From contig NZ_SLZG01000017.1 in assembly GCF_004341625.1 (NCBI RefSeq), positions 45,871-109,870 of the forward strand: a stretch of 64,000 nt of DNA. Reading direction: 5' to 3'. Below are positions 26,733 through 39,500 of this stretch, one piece after another. How positions within the stretch are numbered: position 1 is the stretch's first letter; every line of letters begins with the position of its first letter. The stretch comes from Rhizobium sp. BK376 (GTDB lineage: Bacteria > Pseudomonadota > Alphaproteobacteria > Rhizobiales > Rhizobiaceae). A program made the translations under genes and the position numbers. The notes beneath the pieces were generated by a model that was not told the origin of the DNA, searched no databases, and saw nothing but the letters and a program-made list of their open reading frames with translations.

Positions 26733-26752
26733 CCGGACGGCGGTAAGAACCG

Positions 26753-28531
26753 ATGATTGCGGCATTGGGGAGAACCCCTGCATGGTACAGACGCGCCTTT
26801 TCGACGTCGTCGCCCGCTGTCCTGTTCTCTGTCGCATTGGCGTCGGCGGTCCTGGTGTCATCACAGGGTCGCGCACAGCAACCGCCAAGCGATGATTTCG
26901 CGCGACGGCAGGCGCAACAGGCGGAAAAGCAACGCCTTGACGCATTGCGGGATGCAACTCCGAAACCCCTGACAGCGCCGATCGACCAGAAGCATGTGCC
27001 GGCCGAGCAAAAGGGCGGCCCCTGCTTTGCGGTCGCCCGTGTCACCGTCGAGGGGGTAAAGCAGTTTTCCGCGGGCGCCATCGACAGGATCACGGCGCCC
27101 TATGGCAACCGGTGTATCGGTGTCGGCGACATCAATATGTTGCTGCGCGACCTGACACATCTCTATCTCAACAAGGGCCTGGTGACGTCGCGCGTTTACG
27201 TGCCGGCGCAGGATATCGCCAAGACGAAGACGTTGCGGCTCGTCGCCGTCGAGGGAGCGTTGTCCGACATTTACCTCAACGGCAAACCGACGTCAGGTTC
27301 GGGGATGCTAGCGACCGCCTTTCCCGGCATGAAGGGACGCGTCACCAACCTGCGCGACATCGAACAGGGTCTCGACCAGATCAACCGCCTATCCTCCAAC
27401 AATGCCAAGACGGCCATGCTGCCGGGAAAGACCGATGGGACCTCGATCCTCAACATCGAGAACAACCCCGATCATCGCTGGCACGGGTCGGTCGGCAACA
27501 GCAATCTCGGTCAGTGGCAGACAGGCTATTCGCAGACGTCGCTCTCGAGCGGCTATGACGACCTCTTCGGTCTTAACGACCAGTGGAATTTTGCCTACGA
27601 GCGTACGGGTCCGGACTATCCCTGGCGGAATGACGGTCAAGGCGACAGCAACAGCTATTCCGGCAATGCGAGCCTTCCCTACGGCTACTGGACATTGTCT
27701 CTGAACGGCTCCTGGTATGACTATCGCAGTTCCGTGCCGGGTAATTTCGGACCACTGCAGACAAGTGGTGACAGCAGGCGGCTCGGTATTGGCGTGGATC
27801 GCGTCGTTCTGCGCGACAAGGATTCGATCACGACCGTCAATAGCGGCCTCACCTACAAGGAAACCAACAACTTCCTGCTCGGGAGCAAGATCGAGGTCGG
27901 CAGTCGCCGATATTCGGTCGGCGATCTCGGTATTTCTCATTCGCGCCGAATGCTCGGAGGCCTCTGGGTCTTCGACTTGTCGTACGATCAGGGGCTCGAC
28001 CTCTTCGATGCAGTCGCACCGGGCGATGTCGGGGCGGGGGACGCAGATCCTCGTTTCTCGAAGTTCAGCGGCACCATCACGGTGACACGTCCCTTGGAGC
28101 TTGCGGGGCAACATTTCGAGATCGATTCGATCCTGACCGGCCAATATTCTCCCGACAATCTTTTCGGGGCAGAGCAGATCTCGGTGGGCGGGTATTCGAC
28201 CGTGCGCGGCACGCGCGAAACCATGCTCTACGGCAACAACGGTTTCTTCGTTCGCAACGACCTCGTTTGGCGGACGCAACCATTCGCCGGAAACGCCACA
28301 GTCGCCAAGATATTCGGCGAGCTGCGCCCTTATGTTGGGATCGACTACGGACGGATCGCTGCCCAGTCGCGCTACCAAATCGATGGGGGCGACATGGGCG
28401 GCTGGACGGTCGGCGCCAAGCTTGCCGGCGGCTCTGTGAATTTCGACATCGGCTATTCGGACGTGCTTGGCGGCTCGGTTAGCCGGAATGATGCGGGACT
28501 GCTGTTCGCCAGTGCATCCCTGAAATGGTGA
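26753..28531 (+). CDS. Two-partner secretion outer-membrane transporter (TpsB/CdiB, FhaC-like)
   Basis: 592 residues. Signal peptide ending near SSQGRAQQ, then an alpha-helical plug segment (DDFARRQAQQAEKQRLDALR). Two POTRA domains follow: FAVARVTVEGVKQFSAGAI near 95, and TLRLVAVEGALSDIYLNGK near 160. The rest is a 16-strand beta-barrel of alternating aromatic strands; the conserved VRG tip motif of loop 6 is STVRGTRETMLYGN near residue 482. It ends in a Trp (SASLKW), unlike the usual terminal Phe. It exports and folds the large CdiA-like protein encoded at 30583, using the TPS domain as address tag. Confidence 0.92.
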   Translation: MIAALGRTPAWYRRAFSTSSPAVLFSVALASAVLVSSQGRAQQPPSDDFARRQAQQAEKQRLDALRDATPKPLTAPIDQKHVPAEQKGGPCFAVARVTVEGVKQFSAGAIDRITAPYGNRCIGVGDINMLLRDLTHLYLNKGLVTSRVYVPAQDIAKTKTLRLVAVEGALSDIYLNGKPTSGSGMLATAFPGMKGRVTNLRDIEQGLDQINRLSSNNAKTAMLPGKTDGTSILNIENNPDHRWHGSVGNSNLGQWQTGYSQTSLSSGYDDLFGLNDQWNFAYERTGPDYPWRNDGQGDSNSYSGNASLPYGYWTLSLNGSWYDYRSSVPGNFGPLQTSGDSRRLGIGVDRVVLRDKDSITTVNSGLTYKETNNFLLGSKIEVGSRRYSVGDLGISHSRRMLGGLWVFDLSYDQGLDLFDAVAPGDVGAGDADPRFSKFSGTITVTRPLELAGQHFEIDSILTGQYSPDNLFGAEQISVGGYSTVRGTRETMLYGNNGFFVRNDLVWRTQPFAGNATVAKIFGELRPYVGIDYGRIAAQSRYQIDGGDMGGWTVGAKLAGGSVNFDIGYSDVLGGSVSRNDAGLLFASASLKW

Positions 28532-28552
28532 TTATTAATTGAGAGGATATTC

Positions 28553-29017
28553 ATGAACTTAATCGAAAAGAAAGATCGCAAGACATTCTCGGCTGGGCCG
28601 CTCGCCATAACGGCATTTCTCTGCTCTTCAATCATACTTTCGAGCTGCGGCGGCCGTGAAGCGCATCCGATCGCATCCACCAGTGTTGGTGATGGCGGGA
28701 TGGACTGCGGCGGCATAACGCGCGAATTTGCAGCCAACGAGCGCCAGATCATCGCAACGGTCAAGGAGCGTTCACAGGCGCAGGGCAAGAACGTGATCCT
28801 GGGTGCGACAGGCGTCCTTCTGTTTTGGCCGGCCCTGTTCTTCATGGATCCGAAATCGCCGGAAAAGATCGAGATCGATGCGTTGCGCAATCGCAACCAG
28901 GTGCTGACGGATCTTGCTCGCTCGAGAAAGTGTCCTCAGCCGAAGTCGCAATTGGGCGATCTCTACAAAAAGCTCGACGGCAGCGCGAAGACGACGCCGG
29001 CCAAGAGAGAGGGCTGA
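28553..29017 (+). CDS. Putative lipoprotein
   Basis: 154 residues, with GAGAGGATATTC before ATG 28553. The signal peptide ends in the lipobox ILSSC (Cys near residue 29). A second hydrophobic stretch, NVILGATGVLLFWPALFFMD, is followed by a charged helix (EIDALRNRNQVLTDLARS). This tandem of a lipobox, a short hydrophobic helix and a coil is common in small envelope lipoproteins of unknown function. It lies 21 bases after tpsB, on the same strand. Confidence 0.7.
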   Translation: MNLIEKKDRKTFSAGPLAITAFLCSSIILSSCGGREAHPIASTSVGDGGMDCGGITREFAANERQIIATVKERSQAQGKNVILGATGVLLFWPALFFMDPKSPEKIEIDALRNRNQVLTDLARSRKCPQPKSQLGDLYKKLDGSAKTTPAKREG

Positions 29018-29033
29018 GGTGGTGAAGATTTAT

Positions 29034-29630
29034 ATGCATTTGACGTCCGAAACGGGTGCTTCCGGCGCACCGCTGATGCGATACCTCTTCGGGGGCATCG
29101 CCATCATTTTCATGATGATACTCAGTTCCTGTGTAGCAAACGATCCGCGGCTTATTGCGGCGCTTCAACAGAGTTCAGTGCGTGAAATCCGCATCGAGAC
29201 GGCGCCCGACGTAAAAATGACGGGGCTGTTCACGGAAGGAAAGCCTGATCCGCAACTGGCCACGGTCGTTCGCGTGCTGAAGGGGACCATGGAGAAGGAC
29301 CTGACTGGGCTACCAGGCGGCCCAACGCCAGCGCGGTTGGTCGTTAGCCTGCATGTGGTTGATCTGGCCACGAAGGCGGGGCGCATTCTCATTCATAGCG
29401 ACAGCCAGATTTCGGGGATAGTCAGGCTGGAAGACGTCAAGACGGGGCATCTCATCGCCGAGCAACCCATCGCAGCGGGTAACAGCGGCATGCGCGGGGA
29501 GGGGCTCGGCATAATCGTTGCGATGGCGGTCAACGCAGCATCGACTGCGGGACCGGACGATATTCTGGCGCAACGGCTGTCGAACGCATTCACCCAACAG
29601 GTCAAGCAGTGGTTGCTGACCAAGAAGTAG
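29034..29630 (+). CDS. Putative lipoprotein (DUF4410-like)
   Basis: 198 residues from ATG 29034, which has GAGGTGG 11 bases upstream; ATG 29076 would give a shorter, more typical signal peptide. A hydrophobic segment ends in the lipobox ILSSC. The mature part has alternating beta strands (ARLVVSLHVVDLATKAGRIL, DSQISGIVRLEDVKTG) and a C-terminal helix (LSNAFTQQVKQWLLTKK), suggesting a DUF4410-type fold, low certainty. It lies 16 bases after the previous lipoprotein, so it belongs to the same run of envelope genes as tpsB. Confidence 0.65.
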   Translation: MHLTSETGASGAPLMRYLFGGIAIIFMMILSSCVANDPRLIAALQQSSVREIRIETAPDVKMTGLFTEGKPDPQLATVVRVLKGTMEKDLTGLPGGPTPARLVVSLHVVDLATKAGRILIHSDSQISGIVRLEDVKTGHLIAEQPIAAGNSGMRGEGLGIIVAMAVNAASTAGPDDILAQRLSNAFTQQVKQWLLTKK

Positions 29631-29798
29631 CGCCTGGACCCGCAAGCGAGCTGTCTGTTATCGCGGGATGATCGAATTGGCCTTGCTAGTCACTGGGGAT
29701 CAGGCAACCGCGCCGTCACCGCATTTCCAATGCTCTATTTGCGCGGATGCGACGAATGGGAGCGGCCTACCAGCATTTAACGAGCGAAGGGGGCGTCC

Positions 29799-30287
29799 TT
29801 AGATAATCCAACCTTTGGTGCATTTAGTATCACCGGACGCCCACCGGAACATGTCGTCGACGTATCCTTGTTTCGCCATATTATTGCCAGTATAGACCGT
29901 AACCTTCGAACCTGTGCCTGCCTTTTCGATTTTTACCCAATACACATAGGCGCCGCTGAGATCGTAGGTGTTGAACGCAACTCCAATACCTTGCTCGGCA
30001 TAAAGGTCGCTTGCTCCATTAAAGCAACGGTCGGCTTGACCAGCGACACGTTTATACATCACATCAAAGCTCTCTGGAAACGACCGGGTGGCTTTCAGTG
30101 TCTTCGGATCGGACTTGAATTGAGCAAGGTCTGAACTTTCGGCGGACACCCTCGAGGCAGGGCCTGCAAGTTTGGCGGGCGCGGGAGCGATGGTAGAAGT
30201 ACAGCCCGACAAGACGGAAAGTGCGACAAGCGACTTGAGGATGCGTTTCAAAGGGAGTTGTCCTTTCAGATCTGATTTCGTTGGCAT
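29799..30287 (-). CDS. Putative lipoprotein of unknown function
   Basis: 162 residues when started at ATG 30287, behind GGGGAAAG; the open frame continues upstream but reads low-quality sequence. The signal peptide RILKSLVALSVLSGC ends in a lipobox Cys. The mature part contains RCFNGASDLYAEQGIGV and a C-terminal TKCTKGW, giving a possible disulphide; the fold looks like small beta-rich envelope lipoproteins. It is transcribed away from cdiA, across a 295-bp spacer holding both promoters. Confidence 0.65.
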   Translation of the reverse strand: MPTKSDLKGQLPLKRILKSLVALSVLSGCTSTIAPAPAKLAGPASRVSAESSDLAQFKSDPKTLKATRSFPESFDVMYKRVAGQADRCFNGASDLYAEQGIGVAFNTYDLSGAYVYWVKIEKAGTGSKVTVYTGNNMAKQGYVDDMFRWASGDTKCTKGWII

Positions 30288-30582
30288 CTTTCCCCGACCC
30301 CTGTTGCGAGAAGATGTTGAGGTCATGGGGCAATCCGTAATTCGTGTTCTTTTTACATCGCGCAATGAAGTTGTAAAATTTATATAGGCTTTACCAAATT
30401 TACGCGAACTCCTCGACGATTGCTCTCCATATCCGTGCAATGGATTGACCTTCGCCGACAAGTCCATCAAGAAAATCATTCAATATGGTGCCGCATGACG
30501 CGGCCCGGGCGAGGCAAGACATAGGCTACATTTTTGGCGAGATCCGCCCCGTGGCCTAGCCTCAGAAGGGCGAGAGCGTATC

Positions 30583-33500
30583 GTGAGCAAGCGTTCAGGG
30601 CAGGATTCCGGCAAATCGTTCAATGAACGGACCGCGTTGCGGTCGCCGGCAGGCAACGCCGTGCTTTGGCTTGTGCGCCTCTGCCATCAGTCGCTTGCGA
30701 TCACCCTGAGCGCGTTGCTGTTTCTGCAGCCGGCGATTGCCAACGCCCAATCGATCTCTGCCAGCGCGACGGCGCCGACGACCAATCGGCCGGGCGTCGG
30801 GGCCGCCCCGAACGGCGTGCCGCTGATCGACATCGTGACGCCGAACGGCGCCGGCCTGTCGCACAACAAATACGACGATTTCAATGTCGGAACGCCTGGC
30901 CTCATCCTCAACAATTTCAAGGGCGAGGTCGGGACCTCCAATCTCGGGGGCGTGACACCCGGCAATCCCAATCTCTATGGATCGAATCCAGCTTCCGTCA
31001 TCCTCAATGAGATCACCAGCGGCAATCGTTCGGCGCTGAACGGCCCGACCGAAGTGTTTGGCGGCAGGGCCGATGTCATCATCGCAAACCCGAACGGCAT
31101 TACGTGCAACGGCTGTGGCTTCATCAATACGCCGCGTGCGACGCTGACCACCGGTGTGCCCAATATCGGCGCCGACGGTAGCTTGTCCGGCTTTACCGTC
31201 AACGGCGGCGATGTCACCTTTGAAGGGGCAGGGGGGAACTTTGCGACCGCTCCCGGTGCGGTCGATCTGTTCGACGTCGTTGCCCGCAACATCCATGTGA
31301 ATGCGCCCGTTTATGGCAAGACGCTGCGGCTAACGGGCGGCGCCAGCCAATACAACTATGCGACGGGCGAGGCCACCGCGCTCACGGCGACGTCAGGCAC
31401 GCCAGAATACGCGATCGACGGCACCGCACTCGGCGCCATGCGGGCCGACCGCATCAAGGTCGTCGTCACGGAAAAAGGCGCCGGGGTCAAGATGAGCGGC
31501 GATATGGCCGCCAATGCCGGTGAACTCTCGCTATCGGCCGACGGCAAGATCTCGATCGGCAATGCGTCTGGTCGCGATGGCGTCGCAATCACCTCGAAAC
31601 AGAAGGTCACGGCCGCCAAGGTGACCTCAAGGCAGAAGGTTGCGGTCCAGACCGATCAGGGCATCACTCTGCAGTCCATCGCCGCCGACAGCGATATCGT
31701 GCTTGCGAGCGGAACCGGACTCTTGAGCGTGTCGGGCGACGTCAACAGCGGTACGACCGTGCAGATGACTTCGGGTAGTGGCATTGCCGCCGGCAGCGTC
31801 ACCGCTGGCAATGGCGCAACAACCCTTGTCGCCACCTCTGGCGATATCGCGATCGCAGGGGCAGCCATTAGCTCCGGTGACCTCAGTCTGACCGCTTCGG
31901 CCGGCTCGATCTCGGCCGCCTCGCTGCAGAGCAGCCAGAATATCGCCTCGAACGCTGCTCTCGATATTGCCGTTGTCGGCAATGTGCAGGCACAGGGTAA
32001 TGTCAATGTTACCGGTCGGTCCATCTCCACCGGCAAAGTCATCTCAGGCATCAACATCGCCGCCACCAGTGCTGATCCGAATGGCAATGTGGTGCTTGGG
32101 GTAGCCGGTGATCTGAGCTTGACGGCGACCGGCGGCAATATCGCCACTGGCAGTCTTTTGTCGGCGGGAAGCCTCAAGACGACCGCGACCGGCAATATGA
32201 CCGCGGGCGGCGTTCAGTCGGCCAACGATCTGACGATCTCAGCGGCATCGCTGATGGTGAGCGGCATCACCTCATATGGAGCGCTTACGGTCAATACGGC
32301 AGGCGGCCGCGTTGACGTCAACGGCCAGGTTTTGGTTGCCAGTAATGTCCTGATCTCGGGCTCTGCCCTTCAGGCCGGCGCCATTGCCGCCGGTGTCGAC
32401 TTTGCCGCCTCGGATCCGAATGGCGGCAGCATTGTCCTCGGTTCGTCAGGCACGCTTGGGCTGACCGCCACCGCAGGCAATATCGTTGCCGACAACTTGC
32501 TGTCGGCCGGCGACCTGACGGCTCAGGCCACCCTGTTGCAGGCCAACAATCTCACGAGCCATGGCAATGTCGCGATTGCCGCAAGCGGTAACGCCGGCAT
32601 GGGTGGCGGCGTCAATGTCGCCAATCAATTGCTCGGCGCCGGCAATGTCACAATCAGCAGTAACACCAGCGGTGTTGGCGTCGGTCTTCTTGCGTCCGGC
32701 GTCGACTTTGCCGCCACCAAGGCCGCTGGTGGCAATATCGTGCTGGCGGGTAGCGGCGATCTGACGATCAATGACAGCGCCGGCGCCATCCAGGCAGGGA
32801 CCGTGCTTGCAGCCGGCGCGATCAATGCCAGCGGCCAGACCATCACTGCGGATACGATCACCGGCCACAAGGACATCACGCTTTCGGGCGCCACCAGTGC
32901 GACGGCCGGAAGTGGTGTCGTAAATGTGACTGGCCAGGTTCTCGGTGCAGGCAATGTCAGAGTTTCCGGCTCAGACATTAAAGCCGACGCCGTTGTTTCT
33001 GGCGTCGATATAGCCGCCACCAATGCCTCTGGCGGCGGCGTCATACTCAGCCAGACCACGGCTGGGACTGGCAATCTGTCATTGACAGCGTCCGACCAGC
33101 TCAAGGTCGGCACCTTGCTGTCCGCCGGCGATCTCAATGCCAGCGGTGCGGCGATCACCGCCGGCAATATCTCGGCCCATCACGACATGACGCTTGGCGG
33201 CATCATCAGTGTCAGCGGCCAGATTCTCGGCTCCAGCAACGTCTCGATCACCGGGGAGAGCCTGTCTGCACAGACCATCGTCGCCGGCCTTGATTTCGGT
33301 GGCACAAATGCGGCTGGCGGCAACATCGTCCTTGGTCAGGCCGGCGATTTGAACGTGTCCGTCAATGGCGCCGTCACGGCGCCAACCATCCAGGCCGCAG
33401 GTATCATCGATGTGAGCGGCGCATCCGTCACGGCAGATTCGATCACCGGTCACAAGGATATCACCCTCTCCGGCGCGGACGCGGGCGTGAATGTTACCAA

Positions 33501-36500
33501 TCAGGTGCTGGGCGGCGGGGATGTTGCGATCTTCGGTTCCAGCATCAGCGCCGACTCCATCGTTTCCGGCGTCGACTTCACGAGGACTGCCGCCGCCAAT
33601 GGCAATATCGTGCTGGCCGGGAGCGGTGACCTTACGCTTGCGGCTTCGGGCGCACTCAGCGCCGGCACGCTGCTATCGGCGGGCGATCTGACAGCCTCCG
33701 GCTCGACCGTTACGGCTGACGGGATCACGGCCCATGGTGCGGTGACGCTTGGCGGCGCGATCGGCACGACGACCGCGAGCGGTCGCGTTGACGTCACAAA
33801 TCAGATCCTCGGCTCAGGCAACGTGTCGATCACCGGCCAGAGCCTGACCGCTCAAACCATCGTCTCCGGTATCGACTTCGATGCGACAAGTGCTGCGGGC
33901 GGCAATATCGTCCTTGGACAGGCCGGCGATTTGAACGTGGCTGTCAATGGCGCGGTGGCGGTGCCGACCATGCAGGCCGCAGGCATCATCGACGTCAGCG
34001 GCGCGTCCGTCGCGGCAAGTTCGATCACAGGCCACGGCGATATCACCCTTTCCGGCGCGACCACGATTGGTGGTCAGGTTCTCGGTGCTGGCGATGTCAG
34101 TGTCTCCGGTTCAAGCATCAGGGCCGGCATCATTGTTTCCGGTGTAGATTTTGCCAGGACGGCCGCCGCCAATGGCAATATCGTTCTCGCCGCGAGTGGA
34201 GATCTGAGCCTTTCATCGAGCGGCAACATCGATGCTGGTACACTACTCTCTGCCGCTGGCTTCAGCGCGGCCGGTTCGACCATTGCAGCTGATGGCATTA
34301 CTGCCCATGGCGACGTGACGCTTGGTGGCGCGATCAGCGTGACAGACCAGATCCTCGGGTCTGGCAACGTGTCGATTGCCGGTCAAAGCCTGTCAGCGCA
34401 GACCGTTATTGCCGGCATCGATTTTGCCGGGACAAATGCAGCCGGTGGCAACATCGTCCTTGGTCAAACCGGTGATTTGACGGTTGCCGTCAATGGCGCC
34501 GTTGCGGCGCCGACCATACAGGCTGCGGGTGCCATCGACGTCGGCGGCGCGTCCGTTGCAGCTGCCTCGATCACCGGCCACAAGGATGTCACTCTTTCCG
34601 GAACGGGCGTCGGAGGTGTGAATGTTACCAATCAGGTGCTTGGCGGCGGTAACGTTGGCGTCTCCGGGCAGAGCATCAAGGCAGGGACTATCGTCTCGGG
34701 CGTCGATTTCACCGCGACGGCCGCCGCCAATGGGAACATCGTCCAGACGACAAGCGGCAATCTGACGCTCGCTTCGACCGGTTCTATCAAGACTGGCACA
34801 TTGCTCTCGGCTGGCAGTTTTTCGGCCAGCGGTGCGACCGTGACTGCGGATGCCGTCACAGCGCATGGCGACATGATGCTCAATGGTGCCACCAGCATTG
34901 CCGGCCAGATCCTTGGCGCTGGCAACGTGCTGATCACGGGTCAGAGCCTGTCGGCCCAATCTGTCGTCGCCGGTATCGACTTCGACGCGACCACCAGGGC
35001 AGGAGGCAATATCGTCCTTGGCCAGACTGGGGATTTGACGACCCAGCTCAGCGGCGGGTTCTCTGTATCGACGATCGAGGCGGCCGGTGCCATCAACGTC
35101 AATGCCGCCACGGTGACGGCCGATACCCTCACCGGCCATAAGGATATCACGCTCGCCGGTGCGACCACAGTCAATGGCCAAGTCCTTGGTGGTGGAAACA
35201 TCAGCGTTTCCGGCCCGAGTATCGCGGCAGGCGCGATCGTCTCCGGAGTCGACTTCGCGGGAACGGCCGCCGCAAACGGCAACATCGTCCAGACGACGGT
35301 TGGTGACGTTTCGCTCACCTCGACAGGCGGCCTCACCGTCGGCACGCTGTTGTCGGCCGGCGATCTTACCGCACAGGCAATGGATCTGACGGCAAGCAGC
35401 ATCACAAGCCATGGCGAGACCGACCTCAAGGCCAGCGGTACGGCCGCAAGCGGCCGCGTAAATGTGAGTGGCCAAGTGTTGTCGGCCGGTGATCTCACGA
35501 TCAACGCCAACAGCCTCAACGCCGGTCTCCTTATTTCCGGTGTCGATTTCGCGGCGACCAATGCGAGCGGCGGCAACATCGTCCTCGCCCCGTCAGGCGC
35601 CATGAACCTTACCGTTGTGGGTAAGGCCGCGGCCGGCACGATCCTGTCGGCTGGCGATTTCACGGCGAATGCCGGCAATCTGCAGGCAAGCAGCATTACC
35701 AGCCATGGCAAAGTCGGTGTTGTCGGTAACGTCGATGTCAGCAACCAGATTCTTGCTGACGGCGACCTCACCATCAATGGCGGCAGCATCAGCGCGCCAA
35801 CCCTGATCTCCGGCATCGACTTTGCCGCCACCAATGCCGCGGGCGGCACTATCGTGCTGGCGTCGTCTGGCAGCACCAATCTTACGGCCTCCGGCAATAT
35901 TGCCGCTGGGACAATCCTTTCGGCCGGGGACTTCACGGCGAATGCAGCGGATCTCATTGCCGACAGCATCACCACTCATGGCAGCGCAGGCATTGTCGGA
36001 AATGTCGATGTCAGCAACCAGATCATTACCGCTGGCAATCTGACGGTTAGCGGCGGTCACATCAATGCACCGACCCTGATCTCTGGCATCGATTTCGCTG
36101 CCACCAGTGCCCGCGGCGGCGGTATAGTCCTCGGAACTGCCGGCGATATGAATCTGACCGCGTCTGCGGGCATCACCGCGCAGACCATGCTATCGGCTGG
36201 AGCTATCAATGCCAGTGGGTCTGCGATTACGGCCAACGCTGTGACCGGGCATGGCGACATCACCCTCACGGGCAGCAACAGCGTCAATGTCTCGGGCCAA
36301 CTCCTCAGTGCCGGCGATGTCTTGCTCTCCGGTTTGACCGTCCAACTGGGCCAGGCAGTCACCGGCGTCGATTTCGCGACCACTTCGCGATCGTCAAACG
36401 GCGCCATCGCTCTCGGACCAAGCGGCGATCTGACTATTAATGCCGCAAGCGCGTCGGCCGGCACGCTGATCGTCGCAGGCAACCTCAATGTGGCCGCGGG

Positions 36501-39500
36501 TGCCTTTACGGGCGGCAACATCACCGGCCATGGAGCGGTCTCGATCGGTTCGGCCAGCAGTCCTGGCGCGATCAGGATCAATGGCCAGCTCCTGGGCGCC
36601 AACAACGTCTCGATGACCGGATCTACCGTCAGCGGCAACGTCATCGCGGCCGGTGTCGATTTTGCCGCGATGGACCAATCGGGCGCCAGCAACGTCATTC
36701 TTGGCCAGAGCGGTAATCTGACGCTCACCGCCGCGGCAGGCGACGTCGCTTTCAACAGCCTCCTTGCTGCAGGGACCATCACCGCCAATGCGGCGAACAA
36801 TATCGGCGCCAATGCCGTCGCCCATGGCAACCTGGCGCTGACCGCCGGCAACGCCATCACGCTCACCGGCCAATCGCTGGGGACCGGCGATATAAATCTC
36901 AATGCCCGGTCGATCTCGATCGATACGCTGGTCTCCGGCGTCGACTTTGCTGCCACCAATGCATCAGGCAACCGTAGCCTGATGTTGCGTCGTGCCGGCA
37001 CCATGACGCTCGCTGCCTCCAACGGCAGCATCAGTGCCAACTCATTGCTTTCCGGCGGTAATCTTGTCGCCACGGCGACGCAGAATATCAGCTATAATAG
37101 TCTGCAAAGCCTGGGGAGTGCCGCGCTCACAAGCCCTGGCGCCATTGCCTATACCAGCACCACCCGCGTCGGCGGCAACCTCACGCTCAACACCGGTGCG
37201 CTCGATCTATCCGGCAGCAGAGGCAGCCGGATGGCCGGCGGCGGCACGCTGATCGTCAACGCCTCCTCGGCCAATCTCTCCGGCAGTAACCTTGTCTTCG
37301 GCGGCCTGGCCCTCAATCTGTCGGGCAACGCTGATCTTTCAAACGCGCAGGTCAGCACTGTGACCAATGCCGGCGGTTCCGGCGATATCAGCATATCTGC
37401 TGCAGGTCTTACCACGACGGCTGGTACTTCGCTGCTTGCAGCGCACGACCTGACGCTGAATCTGCCATCGCTCGGCAATGCCGGCCAGCTTGCCGCGGGC
37501 AACAATCTCACCTTCAACGTATCGAGCGACTTCTACAACAGCCCTTCCGGTCTCGTGTTTGCCGGCAACAACGCCAACCTCTTTGTCGGTGGCACGCTGA
37601 CCAACGACCAGGGCGCTATCCTGTCCGGCAACGGTCTTACCATAGCAGGGCCTGGCGGTGGTCAGAGAAACGGCGCCGTGGTCAACTCCGCCGGTCTCAT
37701 TCAGTCGGGCGGCACCATGTCGATCCTGACCAACGGGTTGACCAATACCACGACCTCCGGACCGGCAATCCAACGCAACGTGCAGGTCTCCGACGACATC
37801 CTGCATGCTTATGATCTCATCGACGATGATGGCACCACCACCAGCCTTGTCCACCAGATTGTCGACCAGGATCAGTTGATCAGCGGCGCGGGCGCGTCCG
37901 CGCAAATTCGCGCCGGTGGGGATTTGACCATCAATGCCACCAACCTCACGAACGGCTACAGTTCGATCAAGTCCGACGGCAACATGCTGCTCACCGTCGC
38001 CGGCACGCTCACCAATGACGGCGCCACGCTCAATCGCATAACCGAGGCAACCTGCAGCAGTTCGACGCCGTGCCAGTATTATCCTGACAAGACGGTTGAG
38101 ACGACGACGCTGAACTGCAGCGGACCCAACAGACCCTGCATCGAAAATACCACGACAACCTATGAACCCAACCCCAATGGCACGCGTGACCCCTCGAAGG
38201 ATCTGAACCCCGGCACGACCGTTACCGGCGTTGCCGCGATTGGTGCGATCTCTGGCGTTATCCAGGCACGCGGAGGCCTCGCCATCAACGGCGGTGGCGC
38301 GGTCAACAACGTTGCGTCCAATGGTTCCATCGCCGGTCAGGTTGCGATTGACGCTCCTGCGACGACGAACAATCCGCTTGGTGCGCTGGGCAGCATGACC
38401 GCCGGCGGGGCCCTGTTCAACGTCAACGCCGCACTTTCAAACGTAACAGCCAATGGCGGCGCCAACGCGGGCAGCGGCCCGTCGCTTACAGGCAGCGGTC
38501 CGACGATCGGCTCGGGGCCGACGATCGGCAGCAGCAATCTGCGGGCCAGCGGCGGTCCTTCGATCAATGGCAGCAACCTGGCTGTGGCGAACGGTGTTGC
38601 GGTCAGCAACAACGGTGTGACTGCATCTAACGGAACTGCCATCAGCGGCAACACCCTGACGATTGCCGGCGCTTCGGTCAATCCGAACAGCCTCATGGGC
38701 AAACTCACCGCCGCGATCGGCAATAGCGGCAATCTCACCCAGATCCTGCAGACGAACGGCGCTGAACTCGCCTCGCTTGCCAAGCCGCAATCGGGTGGCG
38801 TCGGCGGCACGGTTCCGGGCCAGGTCTTCCTGTTCGAGACGCGGGCTGCCTTCCTCGATGTCTCGAAGTTTTATGGGTCGAGTTATTTCATCGATCGTAT
38901 TGGCTATACGCCGGAAACCAAGGTTCCCTTCCTCGGCGACGCCTATTTCGACAATCAGCTCGTAGACGAACAGATGCGGCAGCTGGTCGGCAATGGCCTT
39001 GGCGCGGGATCCTTCGTTCCCGGCGATAACGCCACCGACCAGATGAAGTCATTGCTCGACAACGGCGTCGCTTATGCCGAGGCGAACGGACTTGGCCTTG
39101 GGCAGGCGTTGACGCCACAGCAGGCCGCGTCGCTGACGCAGTCGATGGTGATCTACCAGACCGAGATCGTCGATGGCGCGCCGGTGCTGGTGCCGGTCGT
39201 CTATCTCTCGGCCGCCGACCGGGCCAAAACCACGTCCGCGGCAATGATCGCCGGCAATACGGTCAGCATCGATGCCGGCTCCGTCAACAATTCCGGCACG
39301 ATTGCCGCAGTCGACGGCATGACCATCAACGCGGGGAGCATCAAGGCTAATGGCGGGGCGTTCCTCGCTGGCGGCAATATGAATCTCAATGCCGAAAACG
39401 GCATCACGCTTGCCGCCCAGACGATGAACATCGGCGGCCAGACCGTGGTTGCCGCCAATGGCGGGATCACCGCCGGCGGCAACCTGAAAATGGACGAAGG

